Shown: piece by piece, positions 21,401-33,549 of the stretch | How positions within the stretch are numbered: position 1 is the first letter of the stretch | Layout: each line of letters begins with the position of its first letter | From: Pseudoips prasinana | Lineage: Eukaryota > Arthropoda > Insecta > Lepidoptera > Nolidae | Assembly (NCBI GenBank): GCA_951640165.1 | Contig: OX621234.1 | Location: 32,430,549 to 32,494,548 of the forward strand | DNA length: 64,000 nt | Direction: 5' to 3' | The notes under the pieces: generated by a model | Seen by the model: only the letters and a program-made list of their open reading frames with translations | The model's database searches: none | What the model was told of the DNA's origin: nothing | Translations under genes and position numbers: made by a program

Positions 21401-21592
21401 GATATCTGGTTCATAAAACTATTATATGGTTTCGTAACGAGAACAATAAAATAAATATTTGTTTTCTTCTGAATTAAAAACAGAAACCTCTGCAGCTCCA
21501 CGAAATTTTCAACAAACTAAAAATTCCAACGTTCCTGTCTCTGAATTCCCTTGAAAGAAAATTCAAGATAGGGGGCGTGCTCGTTACGGGGA

Positions 21593-21608
21593 GACCGGAC
21601 GTCCGGTC
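21593..21608. repeat. 16-bp perfect palindrome
   Basis: GACCGGACGTCCGGTC, fully self-complementary, followed by ggaaagccggcc. It sits in a GC-rich patch of an AT-rich intron, 360 bp before the next exon. No known regulatory site is assigned. Confidence 0.6.
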
Positions 21609-21970
21609 GGAAAGCCGGCCATTGTTCACGAACCATATTGAAAAGATGATGCGCCCGGAGCACAGGATAATAGCTCTCGGGTTCGTGTATCTTTGGGAGA
21701 ATAACGGGGAGAGTAGTGACGGGTGTTCGGTAAAAAAATCCGCATTATGCGTGACTTTGACAAACGTTTTTTAACGCGAGAAGACCGCGACAAGCGAGTA
21801 ATGTGAGGGCTTTATGATACTGACGTATGAGTATGACGTAAAATAAAATGGAAAGTCACAACCTATTGTGTAACTCGTTCTTGTATCAAGTTGACAACAC
21901 CACTTAAACTATATTGACAATTTATTTGGTAACTCTAAAATTCTAATAATATTATGTGTATTTTTGACAG

Positions 21971-22065
21971 AAATCTGTGAAGACACGGAGTTTCCTCGTC
22001 CCTACATGATGAAGAGACCAGACCCTCACGAGAGCTTTTATGCCGCCACCGATATAATACACCAT
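21971..22065 (+). CDS. Ddr: Ddr exon: cytoplasmic linker before the kinase
   Basis: It runs from the acceptor after tttttgacag to the donor GTAAGT at 22066. The leading AA completes Glu with the G at 19993. It reads EICEDTEFPRPYMMKRPDP and then HESFYAATDIIHH. The ending FYAATDII matches the HYAEADIV word that precedes the kinase domain in human DDR1, which anchors the order of exons. Candidate Tyr sites are PYMMK and FYAAT. It ends in phase 0. In the family the next coding segment leads to the kinase glycine loop; nothing like it was recognised to the right. Confidence 0.78.
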
Positions 22066-22734
22066 GTAAGTCATAGTATTTAATTTCCGACGGTATCAGT
22101 TGGCCAATAAACTTGTGATAAATTATAAATTGAAGAGTTGCTCTAAAATATTATTTTCACTATAATAACAAAGCTATAAAAGGAAAAAGAAATAGTATTA
22201 GTCGTTCGTTTTGAAGTTTGTTAATAATAGAATATCATAAGTTTGTTGACAAAACTCCTAATTTTAAAAAAGTGCCTTCTTTTAGCCACTCTACCGAACC
22301 AATAAATAATTTTACTCGTATGATTTTGTACCATTTACTGTAATATTTATAACATTATACATCTTTTGGTGTCTCAACATAACTACTGGCAATCTTTATA
22401 AGCCAAAATTTCGCAATTTGAGATTCATTTACGTTTTTTTTAAGAAACAACTTTTATATCAAGCTTTGTCGCGCCTATTCCGAAATGGTTACCATAGACT
22501 ATGACGCTTTCGTTCACGCATGGACAGGAAACCACAATTAAAATTTTATTAAGATAAGAATGTACTTTAACCCTTGTGGTACCCGACAGGTGGATTTACT
22601 TTCCTACTTGCTCATTGATTATAACAAGTTAAACTTAACCTGTACCTCTTCTAAAAAAATCCAATAAATCACATCACATATGAAAAAATTGCTCAGTCTT
22701 AAAACTGCTCAACTAGCCAGCAGTTTTTGAGCAA

Positions 22735-23035
22735 TTGTCTAGTGATTCAACCACAGATAGTGAGATCGTGGGTACCAATCCAGGCTCGGACCAAAAAGTG
22801 TTACAGAGTTTTATTATTAGACCTGATTGCGTAATTTAGCGGTGTTACTTGTACATCCCCGTGTCTTGGAGCGCACCTAAAGCACCTGTACTTTACCTTA
22901 TATCTATCCGGTCATAACGGCTAGACATCCCATCGTATCATGAAAGTAAGGGAATAGAAAGTGCACCTGTGTTTGCCAAGACACTTGTGTACTATATATA
23001 TGCCCCATGCAGATAGCTCGAATTCGACTAGGAGA
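22735..23035 (+). repeat. tRNA-derived SINE
   Basis: The head is gtctagtgattcaaccacag, with a B-box-like GTGGGTACCAATCCA at about 22769. The body gtgtcttggagcgcacctaa, gggaatagaaagtgcacctg and tgtgtactatatatatgccc matches, in the same order, the minus-strand SINE at 14395 and the copy at 59045. Confidence 0.65.
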
Positions 23036-25984
23036 AAATTATTCGCAAAATTTTAAACGCAATATTTGGATTTCTATTTTGTTATGATATTATTGGTAAT
23101 ATCCAGACTCGGTAATTTAATATCAAAATGAAAATCAAAACATGACGATTTGAATTGAAATCGAAACGGTCTGATAATCCTAACATCCAATCAAATTTCC
23201 AACTCACATGTTATCAAAATCCTGGTCTGTAATAATTTCGTTATAATCAAAGTGCATTTACAATCAGTTGGATTAAAATTTTAACCCGATCATAGATTAA
23301 ATAATCCATAAGAGGGTAAGTTTTGGAGCGGACGTAGGGTTGCAAAACTATTATACTTATAACTATTTTATAATAATAGGATCCAACTATATCTCCATGG
23401 GTGTAAAACTATAACTAATTCAATGGATTACATCCACTATTATTAACGTCAATAGTGAAATGTTTCAGCGCAATATTTTTGGCACTTATAAGAACAATTA
23501 ATTTACCTTCCGCGAATAATCAAGGCTTATACGAAAAAGTACTGAACGAAGTAGTAAGGAAATATAAAAAGAAACTTATGAATCTATCTGTACCAGTGTT
23601 AAGTATGTTAAGTTATATGTGTATGTTTGAACGTTTAAAATCCTGAAGTCCAGGCAGTATATGCATATGAAGGCTCAAATTCGAAAAATATTTTTAAATT
23701 GGTTCGCATTACCTGTGTTGGGATTTATAAATCTACGCACAAATATGATTGTCAATATTTATTTTCGATTGTGAAATGTGGTCTGATTTATAAATTAAGA
23801 CACTGAACACTAACTATCTATTAACATACATATTTAAGATTGAAAGGATTTCTTCGAAAGGAAACGAAATGAAGCATTTTTTTAGAATTAAAATATCATT
23901 TTTTTTTAGTGAAATATACAGAAGTGGGTGCCTAAAACCACTACTTTATGTAATAAATTAACACCACTCCCAAAAATACTAAATGTTTAATTATGCATTT
24001 TTAGAAGCTTTTCTAAGCACAACTATACTGCCATATATGTTATCTATAATTACATACTCCTACGAGGCTACAAGTTTAAGGGAGCTATAAGCTACAAGTG
24101 TGTCGTGTCTATCGACAATATGTAGACAAATGGTATATGCAATAATCGCGTAAATCTATTCCGATTACATAATTTAATGAAAGTTTCAGTTCACATAAAT
24201 AACAGCTGCTTAGTTATAATCATATTTCCTGTTGTGCATTATATTTTTTTTGTGAAAGAATACTTTTCATACATGTTTTCCAGTAAACTTTACTTTCAAT
24301 TTTCAAAAGTGTATGTTCAAAAACACTTTGCTAACAGATTAAAGAAAGGATAATATTCTAAAATAGAGAAAAAAGGTGTTATTGACACTAAGGATTTCAT
24401 TTATTTCATAACTGATAGCGAGAAGACTCACACTCCACACCAGGCCATATTTCCTATTTTCAGTAATGTCTTCACATCATGAGATGGTTATGGGGGTTTT
24501 CTTATAAGTTGATGTATAGACATATATTAAGTATGAAAACTTTGAAAGTTTTACCAAGACCTATCTTTTCCTCGTTTGTCCAATGACATAATATACATAT
24601 CAAAGAAATGAAGACTGATAATAATTCAAACTTCAGACATATATATTTACAGCTATATATAATAAAATGGCAACCATAAAACTAAGAATAAAGTAATAGA
24701 AAATTCAGTGACGAATGAGCATATTGTACCCTTAAATAAGGAAATTATTTGAAATTATTACGTGCATATTTCATCTAAATACGTAATTTCTATATAATAT
24801 TTCTTAGGGATAGAAATTAGATCCTAAAATATGTACATTAATAATACTGAAAGAATAACTTAAGCATATTAAGCATTTAGTTCAACTCTCGGCGACGGGC
24901 CTGAAATAGACTGAAATATATTTCATTATTATTTGATTTGTTTTTGATATTATTTGTAATGTATTAACATCGACATTCTGGTACTACTCGCTAGTTCTGT
25001 TAGCTTGAACTTGGTTTGATACGCTAACGCGTATCTAACCTGTCCACCATGCATGTAACATGTTACAACATAAATGTACCATAATACAAGCTGACAACTC
25101 TCAAACGAATACAGCTACTTATACTAAGCGCAATGAGTAGAACGTCATGTTAAGAGACATTACTTCTGTATTTTGTACAGAAAATGCTCCGGACCACTGT
25201 CATATTTCCCCCAAATAAACTAATTTCAATGCATTGTACTTCCTTTATTCATTTATTTTTACTTTTGAAAGAACAGGACATTTTCGGTAATGTCTTTTAA
25301 AATTTCCTGCATAACGCTGAAGTAAAACAAGGAGCAGGTTTTCGCTGTAACTACGTTTACACGTGCCAGAAAACGAGAGATTGTTTGCGGCTTGTATTCT
25401 GTTAGTTACTCACACATATACCCGGATAATGTATTCCTCTGTTTTAATGAACGCCGTTTAATCGTATTAAGCCTACAATGAATTTGATTCCGTTTTCGAT
25501 GATCGAATCGTCGACTATCAAACATTATTACATGAGTGCCGCGCTTTGTTATTTGCACTTACCGTTAAGTACTGGGTGAGAATTGAGGGAGGGATACGTG
25601 CAATTTGCTCTTGCTCCCCTTCTCTTTGTGTCAATCAAGGATTGAACGTTGGTTAATCGTACATTTAGAATTCAGTGAAAGTAAATAATTTAAACAGTAA
25701 AACCCCTTATTTTAAAAATAATTGTGAAACCAGACAACAGCAGTATTGTCTAGTATCACATCTTGGAAAGTTCTTAAAATTAAACACAGACAATGATCTC
25801 CATCTCATTTTTCATTAGGTGTACAATGATTTAATTTTGGTGTCATTCATTGCAAAAGTTATTCTGCCGTCCAATCAATAAATGCCGTGATGTCCTGTAA
25901 CGTGCAAGTATCAAGTTAAATATAGCTTTATTACCTTTGCATAAAGTAGTATTTACCGCAGCAAATTTCACTATATTACGGCTT
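23036..25984. other. Gene-free stretch
   Basis: AT-rich sequence with short random frames (for example 23455-23646) lacking splice context. A less AT-rich piece at 25290-25640 shows no frame or repeat I can name. Confidence 0.6.
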
Positions 25985-26578
25985 TTTAGCGTTTCGTAGC
26001 CCAATGGCAAAAAACGGAACCCTTATAGATTCGTCATGTCTGTCTGTCTGTCCGTCCGTATGACACAGCCACTGTTTTCCAAAACTATAAGAGCTTTACT
26101 GTCGAAACTTGGTAAGTAGATATATTCGGTGAACCGCATTAAGATTTATACACAACAATAGAAAAAGAATAATAATTTTGGGGGGTCAATTTGGTGAGGT
26201 TCAGTTCTATGTAGAACTGAAACTCAAACAATTTTTTTCCATCGTACCCATACACGTGGGTTGTCTATAGATAGGTCTTCAAAAATGATATTGAAGTTTC
26301 TAATATCATTTTTTTCTAAACTGAATAGTTTGCGCGATGAATGAGTGTCCCTCCCGTAACTTCTAAAATAAGAGAATGATAAAACTAAAAAAAATATATG
26401 ATGTACATTACCATGCAAACTAACAACGAAAATTGTTTTGTACGAGATCTAGCAAGTAGTTTTTTTAATACGTCTTAAATCGTAAACCGCAATTTGCTTT
26501 CATTTAATCAACTGAAATACTTGCTGCTACGGAAGCCTTCGTGGGCGAGTCCGAAGAAGTCGCACTTGGCCGGTTTTT
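25985..26578 (+). mobile_element. Dispersed repeat ending TCGCACTTGGCCGG
   Basis: It opens with cccaatggcaaaaaacggaa and cccttatagattcgtcatgt. A (tgtc)n-like patch tgtctgtctgtccgtccgta follows, and it ends cgggcgagtccgaagaagtcgc-like with cgcacttggccggtttt at 26558-26575. A second copy of the end is at 28850-29042. This opening and ending are frequent in lepidopteran repeats. Internal 26224-26418 is open on the minus strand but has no known domain. Class not assigned. Confidence 0.55.
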
Positions 26579-28799
26579 ATCATATGTACGGAAGCATTAC
26601 CAATATAGCATCACGCATATAAAGACCCATTAAATCGTGTCCAATCCTACGGCTATCGTCTCTTGTATATTTGTGCCTTTCACCGGATATTAGAGTTCGC
26701 TCTAAACCTACATCATTACACACACGTCGGTTGAATGGACTTCTGTTGAAGCTATGGCATTTAGGGATGACTCAAGGTCTACTATTAGCAAGAAGGACCC
26801 ATTAGCAACCGTATCCGCATGAACGAAAAATCTCCGTGTCTTGTATTTTGGGGAAAAATAAAATGATATAGGATCATAAAATATATTTGATGCAAACTCA
26901 CATGCGATTGTTACTTCATCTTACCGTCTTTACTATTAAGTAAACAATGCCAGTAATGACGTTTTATGACAGCTTGCAGAATCAACAGTCTCAAAAACAG
27001 TTCTTTACGTTTAAATAGTTTTAATCGCTTTTTGGAACATAAGATCTATTTTTGAAATCTTTAGATGAATACCCGTAAAGCGCCAGGATTTTTTATATTT
27101 GAGACCTTTGACAAATCAGCATATCCTGAGTCATCCTCTAATCGACGTGTGCATCATATGATCGAGCTATTGCACAACGGGTGGCTATTGGGCTCGGGAA
27201 TCAATTATGCATACTAGCATTGTTTATTGAACGTTACCGAAAGCCCTTCGTATTTAGAGTACAACATAATGAGCACCTACTGGTTCTATTTTGGTGTAAA
27301 TACATATATGATAAGATATATGTATGATGTCTATGGACATTTCACTGTGTACTACGGTTACAGCTGCAAAATACCTGTAATGAGCTATTATGCAAACAAT
27401 TTATCAACTTCATCTGAACCCAGCATGGTACATCCAGCTAATCTGGAAGTTTGCCTGAGAAATATGCATCTAAATACTTATTTTATCTATTATGGTAAAC
27501 AAACTACAAAATGTTTAATCGCATACTTCCCGAAATCGTATAACGCTCACTATCAAATTTGCTTTATACCCCAAACTACAGATAACCGGAACGTATAAAC
27601 CTTTCTACCATCTTCTTGTTAGCATATCGATGGCAAACTAATTAAATTTTTGTGGCCTAACGAAGCCCCACTAATTGCCACGCTTGTGGCATTCTTATGA
27701 TCCTGCCATGACCATGTAGTAGGGCAGACTGCGAATGATGTTAGTGGGGCATGGATCGATGCCCACTAACATCATGCGCAGACCATCGATGCGATCAGAG
27801 CATTTAGGGGTTGCTCGATAGTCCCAACCCCAGTGCCAGTGTTTTCTTTGCTTTGGCCCACCTGAGTCCGGAGTCTATTTAGGGACTTCTAGATCTTCCA
27901 CGGCAATTGATGTCCAGGCGCGAGGCTTTCGGAAGGTGTGATAAAATGATCTGGTATCACTTTTGTGCACACCAGATGCTGCATCTCGCTCTTGAGAGAT
28001 CGGTCGTCAGCAGAACGGCGCATTTACCAAAACTCTTCCGTCTTTCAAGCCTTTGCGGCGGTCACCATCCATTTTAGCCCTTTTTTGCGAGCTTGCCACA
28101 GTCCTGCGATCCTCTGGATACAGCAAATTTCTACCATAATCATTATACAAATCACATTATACATATACAATCTCTATACACATACATCTTTTTTAAAGTT
28201 AATTTATCAAAATCCATACTTAAATACTGGAACGGTGAGGTGGGCGTTAAAAGTTTGGACCCAGCGCTTAATGCATATAGCTATTATTGTACACAACTCT
28301 AATATATTTCATTCCAATAAAGTCTTTATAATTGTAACTCCACGCTAAGACGGCAAAGTCTGAATTGTATTTCTTTTATTTTAAACATGCTGTCCCTGCA
28401 GACGCAGTTCTACCCGACAAATAGAAAAAATTCTTGGAAACTGATCGCAGTAATACTTAGCAGTTCTATTTTAAATCTACTATAAAAACGAAGGATCTAT
28501 GTTGTTTAAAAGGAGTGCAGTCAACTGTTCTAATCGCATTATGGCTGCATTAGCAATTATTATATCTTCTTGGTCGCGACTTTTTAATAAATAAACAGAC
28601 AGATTTATTAACAACATTTCTGGATTTATAGCTTATATAGTGACAGGCAACGACAGGAATCTTGACAGTTCTTTTTATTTTTCATTTTTATTGCGTTGCA
28701 ATTATTTTCTATATATTTCAACTTATCAGTCTCTAAGTGCATTCTCCGCGAGCATTCATTCATAATCATTCCATTCTTCGAGTATATCTATCATAGCAA
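26579..28799. other. Gene-free stretch with a hairpin
   Basis: It holds a frame of 123 codons at 27227-27598 (non-ATG start, Tyr-rich, no domain), judged chance. A less AT-rich segment at 27640-28110 may be a decayed retrotransposon (minus-strand frame fragments), not assignable. It contains the hairpin at 27731. Confidence 0.5.
27731..27779. repeat. 49-bp hairpin
   Basis: gcgaatgatgttagtggggc and its near-complement gcccactaacatcatgcgc flank a short loop. About 20 paired bases with two imperfections. Confidence 0.7.
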
Positions 28800-28810
28800 T
28801 TAAACATTAG

Positions 28811-28838
28811 CTCTCTCTCTCTCTCACTCTCTCTCTCT
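28811..28838. repeat. (TC)n microsatellite
   Basis: A run of alternating CT/TC broken once by an A (ctctctctcactctctctct). Confidence 0.9.
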
Positions 28839-28849
28839 ATTACTAAGAC

Positions 28850-29042
28850 TCCACTGTCTGTATGTTTGACTGTCCATCTGTCACCAGGCTGTGTCTCATG
28901 AACCGTGATAGATACACGCTTGACATTTTCTGTTACGGCTTTAACAACAAATACTAAAAATGCTCGAAACGTGTCTTTTTTGCTCGTTTTTGTTCAATAT
29001 TTTCTTTTCGTGTGTGATTACGAATCGCACTTGGCCGGTTTT
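28850..29042 (+). mobile_element. Dispersed repeat ending TCGCACTTGGCCGG (3' part)
   Basis: ctgtctgtatgtttgactgt, then tgtctcatgaaccgtgatag, and the end tcgcacttggccggtttta at 29025-29042. Same ending as 26558-26575, with a different or deleted middle. Confidence 0.5.
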
Positions 29043-31201
29043 ACTGATATTTTTCCAACCTAAGACTGCACGGAAGAAATGATACTTAGTTATACCGTCC
29101 TAAGTATCTTATGTAATAATACTGTTATATGGCGCATCAAAATTTACCAAGAAAACTACTCACATACTGTACAATTAAATTAAATTTGTATAGTATCTTA
29201 AACTCCTGCACATATAACTTAATAAATAAATTAAGTCTCACAGACTTTATCACTTGATAAGTGGGACCCGATAATCTTCAAACTTTTAAAAATGAGCAAC
29301 AAGGAAAAATTCTTGGCTTATATTGTATAGAAAAGCTAGTTGGTTTACCGTTCTAAGAACCCCCATAAGGCAAGCAACACGTAAAGTATTGTATAATAAT
29401 ATAGTGGAAGATCGGAACTTGATTTCCCGTGGGGAAGTACGGTCACAGCTCTCCGTAAAACATACCAATAGGACATTAATACATAATGAGCATTGTTTAC
29501 TTAACGCGAACTTACTGTTTCTTTTTTGTTTTGCACGTGCGTTTTTGTTTCCTTACATTTCCTAACATACAATTTTAATCACAAGGCGAGATTCGAATTT
29601 TCATTTTCTTCTATATATACTTATTCTATACCGACAATCAAACGTACGACTTACGCCCGAAATTAATAAACGATCCGCAATCTGTCAGTCAGTCCTATCT
29701 CTAGATTAGCTCTATCGCTATCTTGATCGTTACCTGCGTGCCAATAACAAAACATATCAATCCATCCATTTTTTGCCCAGAGATTGAGGTGCGATCCTTT
29801 TCCTCTGCAGCGTTCCGTTTTATGCAGAACTCGGTAACTCAGGACACAATTATGCCATTTAATTTAAGATGAAAATTTATTTTTAAATATATTAAAGATA
29901 AGTCATCAATACTGAATTATTTATAGCTAGGTTAAAATGTTTTACTAGACGACTACGGTATATAATAATAAAATGAAACTTAATTGGTCAAACATTATGT
30001 TTTGGTGGAACGGAACGTATCAAAATTTGACAAGCAAAACGCACGCCTGCGCCGTCGTCGCCGATCGGATCAAGAACAAACAAGCAGTTATCAGACATTC
30101 AAATTCGAATTTCGTATTTTAAGCATAACCTTAAGATTCTCAAGTAATCTGACTTCGAACTATGGCCTACGGCTTATATTTTACTCATTTTAATTTTTAT
30201 TACTCATTTTAAGTGTTGCACGGTGAAAGTTTACACTACATTGCATGACTCATCCAAATACTTAGTCAACTGCTTAACTGGTCGTGACTGTTCGTCATGA
30301 TTGTTACCTCAATTAAAACAACAACATGTCGTCTCAAGTTGGTTACATAATAACCTTATCAAAAAGTTGAACAGCATTTTCCGCAATTCCAAGTATAAAA
30401 CTTATACTCAAATCAGGGCAATTATAAATACTATCGTCCGGCGAGATTCAAATCTGCGCCCCCTACAAATATGTATAGTGTATTCACTCTGCCGTTAAGA
30501 TAAGAATGTAACACAACGGCAGATTAAATTTAGGTGTACCTACCCTTGCTCACATCCTTACGGAGGATTTTGATGCCGTCTATTGGCTTTGTTCAAGAAA
30601 CATGGCCGACTGAAATGTTCACAGTTGCATATGAAAGATCATATCATATTGATTGTACTCGATGGGTACCTTTTCGGTAGTGCAAAGCATACATCTATTG
30701 AGCGTGACTTGTTAGTGAGCCCTTAAATTATATCGATTGTAGATACATTCATACAGTTGCCCTGCCAATCATTTAAGCTATTCTATGCTAAGGTAAGCAA
30801 TGTACAAATCAAATCCAGGGCTCCGAAGACGAAGTCCCGTATTTAGTTGTTGCATTTTTTTGATTTAAGTACGGATCATAATAAAATTTAGCGATTTTTA
30901 TCGCCTTAATAGAGAGTATAGTCACAATAATGTCTACTTTAAAAGTATTTTAAAGTAGTAATTATTGTTGTCGTAATATTAAACTACTCCTTATAACGAC
31001 TGGTTTCAACAAAATTTATATGAAAACATTCCGAATACATTCCCTATGGAATAAAAATCCGCTCAAAACAAAGAAATTGCGTAACATATAAATAGATAAA
31101 CTTCCGGGACATATCACACGGGAGCTTTCCTTCGTTTGATTTAACTAAGCAAAGCTTATACTAAACAACGAATAAAATACTTATATTTTTGTTTGTATAT
31201 A
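29043..31201. other. Gene-free stretch
   Basis: AT-rich, with scattered short frames (29286-29565, 29984-30193, 30301-30498) that overlap on both strands and show no domain. A small inverted repeat (ctactttaaaa/ttttaaagtag) sits at 30933-30957. A possible decayed SINE piece with ccggcgagattcaaatctgc is at about 30437. Confidence 0.55.
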
Positions 31202-31467
31202 TCTATTTTTATATATATAAAAATCAATGCCACTTTTCGTTGTAATGTTATAACGCAACAACGCCTTTACCGATTTAGCTAATTTTGGTCTTGAATTATT
31301 CCTGGAAGTCCAGGGAAGGTTAGTACGTAGAGAAAATTAAAAAAAAGTCTTGTCAAAGTGTAAAATCAACATCTTTTAGCAATTTTTTTGTTTGAATAAA
31401 TGAACTTAATAATCATTTTTTTTATTACTATGCCTTATACGTAGCGAAGCACGAACCGCGCCGCTAG
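31202..31467 (+). mobile_element. Helitron-type element with clean ends
   Basis: It starts TC after A (aTCTATTTTTATATATATAA). It ends gtagcgaagcacgaaccgcg then ccgCTAG followed by T. The 266-bp body contains ttcgttgtaatgttataacg and is non-coding. The ends fit Helitron insertion between A and T. Confidence 0.55.
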
Positions 31468-31560
31468 TATATACATACAATACAAAGAAAACACCCAAAC
31501 CAAAGCAAATAGAGATATCCATGGCCACAAATATAATTTTCTTTAGACACGACCTTGAAT
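31468..31560 (-). repeat. SINE fragment
   Basis: tacatacaatacaaagaaaa and cacccaaaccaaagcaaata resemble the middle of the minus-strand SINEs at 43060 and 63180. The head is missing. Confidence 0.4.
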
Positions 31561-31964
31561 CAGAAGGCTAACTACTAATTAAGCCATGGCCTTCATATAT
31601 ACAATAGATACAGACAAAAAATAACATATGGTCGATATTATATGAAAGTCGAAAGATTAATATTAGAAAATGTATCGCAAAATGCTACAATTTTTCAAAG
31701 AGCGCAGTATAAGTTTATTTACTTTAAAACAACTAAATGCATAAAACTATAGTTTAATAAAATAAAATTGACTACAAAAATACAAATAAATAAAACTAAC
31801 GAAGTTTGCGGCGAGGGCTCTTCGCTAGGCACGTCCGCCAATCAGTGATAAATAGATACATTGTTTTATTTTGCCTAGAATAGTTTATAGACATATATTT
31901 ATAACTAACTAATAACCATTTCAGATACAAATAAAAATAAATAAATATCTCGGAACAACTAACA

Positions 31965-32060
31965 CACTGCCATCTGGTCCCAAACTAGGCAGAAACCGCA
32001 ACTGGCAACCAGACAACTGATAAACATACTTATATAGTTCTAAATAATAATAATAATAAT
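31965..32060 (-). repeat. SINE fragment
   Basis: cactgccatctggtcccaaa, ctaggcagaaaccgcaactg and gcaaccagacaactgataaa are body words of the SINE family complete at 32070-32303. It is directly followed by another copy. Confidence 0.6.
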
Positions 32061-32069
32061 ATCTGGGGA

Positions 32070-32303
32070 CAATGTCACACAGGTCATCTTAGCCCCAAAC
32101 TAAGCAAAGCTTGTACTATGGGTACCAGGCGACGATATACATACTTATATAGATAGATAAATTCTTAAATACATAGAAAACATCCATGACTCAGAAACAA
32201 ATATTCGTGCTCATCACACAAATATTTGCACTTACTGGGATTCGAACCCAGGACCACCAGCTTCGTAGGCAGGATCACTACCAACTAGGCTACGGCGACC
32301 GTC
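32070..32303 (-). repeat. tRNA-derived SINE, near full length
   Basis: On the minus strand the head has A box TAGCCTAGTTGGTAGTG and B box GGGTTCGAATCCC (plus strand gggattcgaaccca at 32239). The body runs back to cccaaactaagcaaagcttg at 32093. Plus-strand words include tacatagaaaacatccatga and atattcgtgctcatcacaca. Confidence 0.75.
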
Positions 32304-32311
32304 AAAAATTC

Positions 32312-32478
32312 GTTGTAAATGTATACTTATTATAGATATATTACACCCAGACACAGAACAAATAATAGTGCTCTATACTGAGATTTAACCTGGGTGGAAG
32401 TCGAACCGATGACCTCTGGCTTAGTATTAAAGGTACCAACAGGGTCACTAACCACCATACCAACAGATCAGTCAAATA
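32312..32478 (-). repeat. tRNA-derived SINE, diverged
   Basis: The order of words repeats the element to its left: acttattatagatatattac, acccagacacagaacaaata, aagtcgaaccgatgacctct, then gggtcactaaccaccatacc as tRNA-like head. Third SINE piece in a row. Confidence 0.6.
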
Positions 32479-32759
32479 CCACATTATGATGGCACTGCAT
32501 CAAATTTTCATTAACTTAAAATTTAAATATTTTAATTCATAGTGAACGTTTCAGTGAATGTATTGTTTTTCCAAGAAGACTCGTAAGGAAGCTTTATTTT
32601 TCATAATATATCTATGTATCGGTTTATAAGATAAATATATGTTACTTATATAGATGTCAGTCTTACTTATCTATATGAGTCTATCTATTCTATCTATCTT
32701 AGTTAATAAAATTAATAAATATTCTATTCTATGACCACTTTCCCTCAACGATTTATAAA

Positions 32760-33135
32760 GTAAGCCACAGATTTTAAGTCAAAGTCAAAGTAACTTGTTT
32801 CCGTAAAAATTTTACATTTATGTGGAATCGTCATATTTTTTTTTACCCTACCGTGCAATGCATGACGTGGCAGCTACTGAGAAACACTGCCAGAAAACTC
32901 AGTAGCAATCCTTTTTTAAAATAAAATATACTTAAGATTAATTACAATCATGTGTGTTGACTCAGAACAATTCCATCCCAAGCGCTTTTATCACTTGAAT
33001 AATCAGAAATTTTGTAATATGCCCTGCTACACAATTTGGCTTTAATAATTCTTTTAAACTTATTCGTAGACAATTCTCTGATATCATTGGGAAGTTTGTT
33101 ATAAAATCTTATACATTGCCCCATAAAAGAGTTAC
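32760..33135 (+). mobile_element. Non-LTR retrotransposon 3' portion (copy 2)
   Basis: taagtcaaagtcaaagtaac, cagctactgagaaacactgc, aaactcagtagcaatcc, ctgatatcattgggaagttt and cataaaagagttactt. The last three blocks are shared in order with 14790-15075. Clade not assigned. Confidence 0.55.
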
Positions 33136-33169
33136 TTATTTTTTTATTTATTTATTTCGAATTTAGATA

Positions 33170-33385
33170 CGCCTGTTGGGGGGGACGGCAAATGCTTGCT
33201 TTTCACATCGGAGGTCGTGGGTTCGATGCCCACCCAGGACAGATATTTGTGTGCATAAACATGTCTGTTTGTCCTGAGTCTGGGTGTAATTTATCTATAT
33301 AAGTATGTATTTACAGAAGAAAAGTATATATAATGTAATAGTAGTGTATCAGTTATCTGTTTGCATAGTACAGCCAGGGCCCCTT
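33170..33385 (+). repeat. tRNA-derived SINE
   Basis: gacggcaaatgcttgctttt, B box GTGGGTTCGATGCCC at about 33219, then agatatttgtgtgcataaac, gtctgtttgtcctgagtctg and catagtacagccagggcc. Closely matches 50295-50512. Confidence 0.75.
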
Positions 33386-33433
33386 CACTCGGCCATACCT
33401 ACGGTGATAATTACCTACACTTTCGCGCGCCTT

Positions 33434-33496
33434 GGCAGTGGCGTAGCCCGGAGGGCTGTCGCCGACCGCTCGCGCGCAGCGCCATACGCCACGGAT
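33434..33496. repeat. GC-rich 63-bp foldback
   Basis: cagtggcgta at the left is answered by tacgccac(g) at the right, with a very GC-rich centre (gccgaccgctcgcgcgcagc). Terminal words of the form CAGTGGCGTAGC are common at the ends of DNA transposons. It lies directly upstream of the THAP-like exon. Confidence 0.5.
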
Positions 33497-33549
33497 TAAA
33501 AAGTACTGGCAGCTCTCTACTTGATACTATAAATATTGAACAACAAAAA

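Larger units (their letters stand above)
19994..21970 (+). other. Ddr intron
   Basis: Phase-1 intron of 1977 bp with tttttgacag acceptor. It contains a retrotransposon tail (21250-21400) and a GC-rich patch at about 21575-21780 with a 16-bp perfect palindrome. The frames at 20795-21001 and 21577-21774 have no family resemblance or splice context. Confidence 0.7.

Noticed and set aside
27227..27598. 123-codon frame, Tyr-rich
   Set aside because: Longest non-repeat frame in the right part, but it starts without ATG, has no domain, splice site or codon signal, and the composition fits AT-rich chance.
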